Of a stretch of 28,896 nucleotides of DNA, positions 28,429 through 28,896 are shown in pieces. Source of the DNA: a virus. The notes under the pieces were generated by a model that was given only the letters and a program-made list of their open reading frames with translations, was not told the origin of the DNA and made no database searches. The position numbers were made by a program, and so were the translations under genes. Where the stretch lies: the IMG/VR virus record IMGVR_UViG_3300027797_002174, positions 1-28,896 of that record, one strand, 5' to 3'. Position 1 is the stretch's first letter, and every line of letters starts with the position of its first letter.

Positions 28429-28896
28429 ATGTTTGGTTGGTTACTGAGCATTGTACCTGATAGTTTGTTTGTCTGGATCTACTACATATTTACAATAGTG
28501 GGTTTTGGCCTCTATATCTGTAGTAAACTTGTAACTTGGATTCCCATGATGGGACAATATAAGCTACCAGCGGAATTGGTTGGTGTTGCGTTATTGGTAG
28601 CAGGTGCTTATTTGTTTGGCGGATATGGAGTTCAACAGGCATGGACGGCACGTGTGGCAGAATTAGAAGCCAAAGTCAAGGCGGCCGAAGAACAAAGCCA
28701 ACAGGTCAACACAGTTATCGAAACTAAAATAGTTACAAAAGTTAAAGTCATTAAGGAAAATGTATATGTCAACAGAGAAATTATTAAAGAAGTTGCGGGC
28801 AAGCAGTTGGATGCTCAGTGTACTTTGCCTAAGTCTACTGTCAGCTTGCACGACAGCGCCAGTCGTAATGAAGTTCCCGAGCGTGCCGCCGCAACT
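28429..28896 (+). CDS. Rz: Rz-like inner-membrane spanin, partial at window end
   Basis: This ORF starts one base after the endolysin stop and remains open for 156 codons to the end of the window. It begins M-F-G-W-L-L-S-I-V-P. Two hydrophobic segments lie at about residues 8-35 and 46-65. A charged, coiled-coil-like stretch follows (V-A-E-L-E-A-K-V-K-A-A-E-E-Q, about 76-89), extending to about 125. The last part has C-T-L-P-K-S-T-V-S-L-H-D-S-A, the pattern seen near the C-terminus of Rz-type proteins. Classical Rz has one N-terminal span, so the extra span is odd. The gene encloses a lipoprotein ORF in the +1 frame, which strongly supports a spanin role: linking inner and outer membranes to complete lysis. 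Confidence 0.82.
   Translation, partial: MFGWLLSIVPDSLFVWIYYIFTIVGFGLYICSKLVTWIPMMGQYKLPAELVGVALLVAGAYLFGGYGVQQAWTARVAELEAKVKAAEEQSQQVNTVIETKIVTKVKVIKENVYVNREIIKEVAGKQLDAQCTLPKSTVSLHDSASRNEVPERAAAT
28766..28896 (+). CDS. Rz1: Rz1-like outer-membrane lipoprotein spanin nested in Rz frame, partial
   Basis: In the +1 frame of the Rz-like gene an ORF starts at 28766 and stays open for 43 codons to the window end. It begins M-S-T-E-K-L-L-K-K-L-R. A hydrophobic stretch (W-M-L-S-V-L-C-L-S-L-L, 15-25) leads to the lipobox L-S-A-C with the lipidated cysteine at C28. The +2 residue is Thr, compatible with outer-membrane sorting, and the mature part is proline-rich (F-P-S-V-P-P-Q), as in Rz1. AAGGAA (28753-28758) sits 7 bases before the ATG; the alternative ATG at 28760 is too close to it. 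This matches the lambda-type embedded Rz/Rz1 layout. Confidence 0.82.
   Translation, partial: MSTEKLLKKLRASSWMLSVLCLSLLSACTTAPVVMKFPSVPPQ

Noticed and set aside
1-28896. tRNA genes, CRISPR arrays, insertion sequences, integrase or attachment sites.
   Set aside because: Looked for by eye on both strands; no cloverleaf, regularly spaced repeats, transposase motifs or flanking direct repeats were seen. A dedicated tRNA scan could still find a diverged one, but there is little space left for it.

Overview
The window looks like part of an AT-rich genome of a T4-type (myovirus-like) phage of an aquatic Gram-negative bacterium. The basis is: a T4 gp44-type sliding-clamp loader ATPase; PhoH, UvsE, QueD, dCMP deaminase and a GroES-like protein; a large block of fibre/baseplate-type structural genes with motifs I know from T4-type cyanophages and pelagiphages; TATAAATA-like (T4 late-type) promoter boxes; and a Gram-negative lysis set (GH19 endolysin plus nested Rz/Rz1 spanins). 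The protein resemblances are from memory of families, not from a search. No photosynthesis genes, tRNAs, CRISPR arrays, insertion sequences or attachment sites were seen.

Layout. (1) 1-1798: a near-consensus sigma70-type promoter drives a tight operon of a divergent queD, a small membrane protein and uvsE. (2) 1785-3263: an accessory block alternating in strand: a KAP-repeat basic protein (-), an Fe/Mn superoxide dismutase homologue (+), a CxxC zinc-finger-like protein (-) and an ErpA-type Fe-S carrier (+). Its genes are served by late-type promoter boxes, including a palindromic divergent pair at 2035-2050. (3) 3267-22657: the structural block. A 4437-residue fibre-like protein occupies 46% of the window. 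It is followed by five more virion proteins. Four of the six share a short N-terminal motif (roughly G-x-ND-x-x-GD-x-(I/L)R-x-(A/S)F-(D/E)K-x-N-x-NF) that may be a common docking tag. (4) 22669-24167: four small conserved-type phage genes, including a stand-alone piece resembling the GRGS region of DNA polymerase III alpha, and a GroES-like co-chaperonin. (5) 24173-25606: a terminator hairpin whose loop contains the -35 of a strong sigma70-type promoter, then gene 44 and dCMP deaminase, then a bidirectional terminator. (6) 25618-26337: phoH on the minus strand. (7) 26495-28896: a late-type operon of two unknown genes, a GH19 endolysin and an Rz-like inner-membrane spanin with a lipoprotein (Rz1) nested in its +1 frame, both running off the end of the window.

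How it fits together: sigma70-like promoters sit in front of the nucleotide/repair/replication genes (early-type expression). T4-late-like boxes sit in front of the virion, lysis, SOD and ErpA genes. SOD and ErpA therefore seem to be made late, next to virion assembly, rather than with the metabolic genes. Gene coupling is extreme throughout, with many TAATG or ATGA stop/start overlaps. No stretch over about 160 bases lacks a gene.
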